64,000 bases of DNA from Chimaeribacter californicus. Lineage in GTDB: Bacteria > Pseudomonadota > Gammaproteobacteria > Enterobacterales > Enterobacteriaceae. Shown here in pieces: positions 60,919 through 64,000 of the stretch. Position numbers and translations under genes: made by a program. The first letter of the stretch is position 1, and each line of letters starts with the position of its first letter. A model generated the notes under the pieces. That model saw nothing but the letters and a program-made list of their open reading frames with translations. It was not told the DNA's origin and searched no databases. The stretch spans positions 310,001 through 374,000 of the forward strand of contig NZ_PJZF01000002.1 in the NCBI RefSeq assembly GCF_002858675.1. Reading direction: 5' to 3'.

Positions 60919-61305
60919 ATGTCCCGTACCATCAGCACTGAACTCGCCCCGGCCGCCATCGGCCCTTATGTCCAGGGCGTGGACCTCGGCAGTATGATTA
61001 TTACCTCCGGCCAGATCCCGGTCTGCCCGAAAACCGGTGCCGTGGCGGACGACATCGCCGCCCAGGCGCGCCAGTCGCTGGAGAACGTCAAAGCCATCGT
61101 GGAACAGGCGGGCCTGAACGTGGCGGATATCGTCAAAACCACGGTGTTCGTGAAAGACCTGAACGACTTCGCCACCGTCAACGCCACCTATGAAGCCTTC
61201 TTCAATGAGCACGACGCCCCGTTCCCGGCGCGCTCCTGCGTGGAAGTGGCCCGCCTGCCGAAAGATGTGAAGATCGAGATCGAAGCGATCGCCGTGCGCC
61301 GCTGA
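60919..61305 (+). CDS. ridA: 2-iminobutanoate/2-iminopropanoate deaminase
   Basis: 128 aa YjgF/RidA family; signatures AIGPYVQGV, TSGQIPV, ENVKAIVEQAG and ARSCVEVARLPKDVKIEIEAIA with the catalytic Arg near 105. Removes reactive enamine/imine by-products of PLP enzymes. Downstream of pyrBI as in E. coli. Confidence 0.96.
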   Translation: MSRTISTELAPAAIGPYVQGVDLGSMIITSGQIPVCPKTGAVADDIAAQARQSLENVKAIVEQAGLNVADIVKTTVFVKDLNDFATVNATYEAFFNEHDAPFPARSCVEVARLPKDVKIEIEAIAVRR

Positions 61306-61313
61306 TGCCCTTG

Positions 61314-61341
61314 ACCGGTATGCGCCGCATACCGGTTTCTT
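61314..61341 (+). terminator. ridA terminator
   Basis: ACCGGTATGC-GCC-GCATACCGGT followed by TTCTT. The remaining gap to 61598 shows no supported gene. Confidence 0.75.
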
Positions 61342-61598
61342 CCCGCCTGCTCCCCCCTTTCCCGGCAACATTACGCGCGCTCCCTACCCGATTCCCGAAG
61401 CAGCAACCATACTTAAGCCAGCGGCGCTTTTTCCTTTACGCCTTTTGCTCTGACGTAAAGCAGCCCGCTGGCCTCCCGCACCGAAACAGTGCCAAGACGT
61501 CCTTTTCTTTGATTATTCCGGCCGGTTTTACCTGCTGGCACACTTTGTGCGTGGTCCCTGTTGCGCCCTGAACCGCCTGTCTTGTTCGCGAGGTATCA

Positions 61599-63035
61599 AT
61601 GATTAATATCGACATCGACGCGTCACCCTTTTTTGATGAGATGCTGCTGGCCGAAGGCCGCCACCGCAGCCATTACGGCGCTTACTGGCAGTGGCTGCAA
61701 CAGGCCGATCAGCAGGCCGTGCAGCGCAAACGCGAGGAAGCCGCGCTGCTGTTCCACCGGGTGGGGATTACCTTTAATGTGTATGGCGAGGATGACGGCG
61801 CTGAACGCCTGATCCCGTTTGACAGCGTACCGCGCATCATCCCGGCCGATGAGTGGGCAATGCTCGACCGCGGCATCCGCCAGCGGGTGCAGGCGCTCAA
61901 CGCCTTCCTGCATGACATCTACCACGACCAGCGCATCATCAAGGCGGGGCTTATCCCGGCCGGGCACATCCTGGCGAACGACCAGTACCAGCCCTGTATG
62001 CAGGGGGTGAACCTCCACCGCGACATCTATGCGCACATTGCCGGTATCGACATGGTGCGCAACAGCGACGGCAGCTACTACGTACTGGAAGACAACCTGC
62101 GCACGCCGTCCGGCGTCTCCTACATGCTGGAGAACCGCAAAATGATGATGCGGCTCTACCCGGAGCTGTTCGCCGAGCAGCGCATCGCGCCGGTGGAGCG
62201 CTACCCCTCGCACCTGTTGCAGACCCTGCGCGAAAGCTCGCCGGTCAACGACCCGACGGTGGTGGTGCTGACGCCCGGCCGCTTCAACAGCGCCTATTTT
62301 GAGCACAGTTTCCTGGCGCAACAGATGGGCGTGGAGCTGGTGGAGAGCGTGGATCTGTTTGTGAAAAATGGCGCCGTGTTTATGCGCACCACCGCCGGGC
62401 CGTGCAAAGTGGACGTGATCTACCGGCGGATTGATGACGCCTTCCTCGACCCGCTGGCTTTCCGCGCGGACTCGATGCTCGGCGTGCCGGGGCTGCTGTC
62501 GGTGTACCGCGCCGGGGGCGTGGTGCTGGCGAACGCCATCGGCACCGGCGTGGCGGATGACAAATCGGTCTACCCCTATGTGCCGGAGATGATCCGCTAC
62601 TACCTGGGGGAGGAGCCGATCCTGAACAATGTGCCGACCTGGCAGTGCCGCCGCCCGGCGGAGCTCTCCTATGTGCTTGACCGGCTGGATCAGATGGTGG
62701 TGAAAGAGGTACACGGCGCGGGCGGCTACGGCATGCTGATCGGCCCCGCTGCCAGCAAACAGGAGATCGCAGATTTCCGCGACCGGCTGATTTCCCGGCC
62801 GGAGAACTACATCGCGCAGGAGACGCTGGCGCTCTCCACCTGCCCGACCTTTGTCAGTGACGGGCTGGCCCCGCGCCATATCGATTTACGCCCCTTTGCT
62901 CTGACCGGCGCAGAGATCCGGCTGGTGCCGGGCGGCCTGACGCGGGTGGCGCTGGCGGAAGGCTCGCTGGTGGTGAACTCCTCGCAGGGCGGCGGCACCA
63001 AAGACACCTGGGTTCTGGAGGATGACGCATGCTGA
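61599..63035 (+). CDS. Circularly permuted ATP-grasp type 2 protein
   Basis: 478 aa (DUF404/DUF407). Family segments GLIPAGHILANDQYQPCMQGV, YYVLEDNLRTPSGVSYMLENR, VVVLTPGRFNSAYFEHSFLAQQMGVELV and VVKEVHGAGGYGMLIGP are present. Presumed peptide or amide ligase of unknown product. First of three overlapping genes with an alpha-E protein and a transglutaminase-like protein, a widely conserved set. Confidence 0.9.
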   Translation: MINIDIDASPFFDEMLLAEGRHRSHYGAYWQWLQQADQQAVQRKREEAALLFHRVGITFNVYGEDDGAERLIPFDSVPRIIPADEWAMLDRGIRQRVQALNAFLHDIYHDQRIIKAGLIPAGHILANDQYQPCMQGVNLHRDIYAHIAGIDMVRNSDGSYYVLEDNLRTPSGVSYMLENRKMMMRLYPELFAEQRIAPVERYPSHLLQTLRESSPVNDPTVVVLTPGRFNSAYFEHSFLAQQMGVELVESVDLFVKNGAVFMRTTAGPCKVDVIYRRIDDAFLDPLAFRADSMLGVPGLLSVYRAGGVVLANAIGTGVADDKSVYPYVPEMIRYYLGEEPILNNVPTWQCRRPAELSYVLDRLDQMVVKEVHGAGGYGMLIGPAASKQEIADFRDRLISRPENYIAQETLALSTCPTFVSDGLAPRHIDLRPFALTGAEIRLVPGGLTRVALAEGSLVVNSSQGGGTKDTWVLEDDAC

Positions 63036-63958
63036 GCCGCACTGCCAGTGAACTCTATTGGATGGCGCGCTATCTGGAGCGCGCGGAGAATACCGCCCGC
63101 ATCCTCGACGTCACCAACAAACTCTCGCTGATGCCGATCCGCGATAACCACCACATCGACCTTCAGGTGCCGCTGAGCATGAACGGCACCCAGCAGCTGT
63201 TCGAGGCGAACTACCCGCAGCTGAGCATGACCAACCTGCTCGACTTCTTTGCCCTGAGCAACCTCAACCACAGCAGCATTTTCAGCTGCCTGCAAATGGC
63301 CTGGAACAACGCCCACGCAGTGCGCGGCAGTTTGTCGTCGGAGGTGTGGGAGTCGATCAACGCCTCGTGGATTGAGATGAAGCTGATCCGCCGCAAAGGG
63401 GTCGGCTCGGTGGGCGCGGACGCCTTCTTCGACTGGGTGAAAGAGCGTTCGCACCTGTTTCGCGGCGCGATGTTCGGCACCCTGCTGCGCAGTGACGCGC
63501 TCTACTTTATCCGGCTCGGCACGCTGATTGAGCGCGCCGACAGCACCGCGCGCCTGCTCGGCGTCAAAGACCGGTTGCTGGATGATGACCACGACCCGGT
63601 GCGCGAGTACTACCGCATGGAAACCCTGCTGCGCGCCGTGAGCGCCCGTGAGGCGTACCACAGCCTCTATAAACAGCAATTCACCCGCGAGGGGATAGCC
63701 GAGCTGCTGATCCTGCGGGATGAGCTGCCGCGATCCCTGCTGGCCTGCCTCAGCGACATGATGGAGCAACTGGAGCTGATTGGCGGCTCCAGCGGCAATC
63801 AGGCGCGCCTCAGGGTTCACGCCCTGTACGCTGAGCTGCGCTTCAGCACGCTGGAGGATGTGCTGCAACCGGGGCTGGGCAACTGGCTGTCGCAATTTTT
63901 GGAAAAACTCAACGACATCGCGGCCAGCATCCACCGCTCGTACCTGGAGGCACAATGA
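63029..63958 (+). CDS. Alpha-E domain protein
   Basis: 309 aa all-helical protein beginning MLSRTASELYWMARYLERAENTARILDVTNKL, diagnostic of the alpha-E (DUF403) family. Overlaps the ATP-grasp gene by 7 bp and the next gene by ATGA. Function unknown, always with the ATP-grasp and transglutaminase-like partners. Confidence 0.92.
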   Translation: MLSRTASELYWMARYLERAENTARILDVTNKLSLMPIRDNHHIDLQVPLSMNGTQQLFEANYPQLSMTNLLDFFALSNLNHSSIFSCLQMAWNNAHAVRGSLSSEVWESINASWIEMKLIRRKGVGSVGADAFFDWVKERSHLFRGAMFGTLLRSDALYFIRLGTLIERADSTARLLGVKDRLLDDDHDPVREYYRMETLLRAVSAREAYHSLYKQQFTREGIAELLILRDELPRSLLACLSDMMEQLELIGGSSGNQARLRVHALYAELRFSTLEDVLQPGLGNWLSQFLEKLNDIAASIHRSYLEAQ

Positions 63959-64000
63959 AACTTACCATCAACCACCGCACCCATTACACCTACGCCCAAC
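63955..64000 (+). CDS. Transglutaminase-like protein, N-terminus only
   Basis: The first 15 codons (MKLTINHRTHYTYAQ) are present and the rest lies outside the window. The sequence matches the N-terminal beta-strand of transglutaminase-like proteins that complete this cluster; identity rests partly on context. Confidence 0.7.
   Translation, partial: MKLTINHRTHYTYAQ

Noticed and set aside
61305-61571. 88-codon frame after ridA
   Set aside because: Starts inside ridA and spans its terminator; low-complexity composition and no family resemblance.

Overview
The window looks like a chromosomal segment of a GC-rich member of the Enterobacterales, probably Serratia-like. The housekeeping order tabA / pyrL-pyrB-pyrI / ridA, argI / rraB, valS-holC-pepA // lptF-lptG and the leuX tRNA (all confidently recognisable) follows the enterobacterial pattern near leuX and argI. 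Accessory modules are slotted between these blocks. No complete insertion sequence, integrase or CRISPR array was seen.

Layout. 1-5.6 kb: a LacI-type regulator (cut by the window edge), two identical palindromic operators and a divergent operon of a polar amino-acid-type ABC importer with two oxidoreductases. 5.6-6.5 kb: Mrr type IV restriction enzyme. 6.7-12.0 kb: choline-O-sulfate module (choX, betC, LysR regulator, choV, choW), then a DUF1349 protein. 12.9-13.2 kb: SymE-like toxin with a possible SOS box. 13.6-28.5 kb: AT-richer DNA phosphorothioation island, dndBCDE facing dptFGH, with two extra genes (a second DGQHR protein and a four-helix membrane protein) at the end of the restriction operon. 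29.0 kb: leuX, then ampH. 30.5-30.7 kb: two 80-bp repeats with a covarying hairpin. 30.8-36.3 kb: oxidative L-fucose pathway with FucP and a GntR regulator. 36.4-37.3 kb: a noncoding, largely palindromic repeat element. 37.5-45.5 kb: lptGF, pepA-holC-valS, yjgM. 45.6-51.4 kb: RpiR regulator, 6-phospho-beta-glucosidase, rraB, argI with ARG boxes, and a GH13 sugar phosphorylase. 51.5-55.2 kb: umuD and umuC, split by a toxin/immunity cassette. 55.2-58.5 kb: two SDRs, a small membrane protein and a LysR regulator. 58.5-61.3 kb: tabA, pyrLBI, ridA. 61.6-64 kb: ATP-grasp / alpha-E / transglutaminase cluster, running off the end.

The most unusual part is the umuDC locus. A 1.95-kb block carrying an HNH-nuclease-type protein and a SUKH-like immunity protein sits exactly at the umuD/umuC overlap, between two perfect 53-bp copies of that overlap, so umuD and umuC both stay intact. 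The block also supplies a second LexA box and a 26-codon leader ORF whose end overlaps umuC as umuD normally does. A damaged copy of the 3' end of umuC lies 3.35 kb downstream, beyond the SDR/LysR module, which suggests that this module also entered by a gene-preserving duplication.

A second theme is genome defence. mrr and symE, which lie together in the E. coli immigration control region, flank the choline genes here, and a complete Dnd modification-restriction system lies immediately beyond symE, next to leuX. A TACG-N10-CGTA site just upstream of dndB fits autoregulation by DndB.
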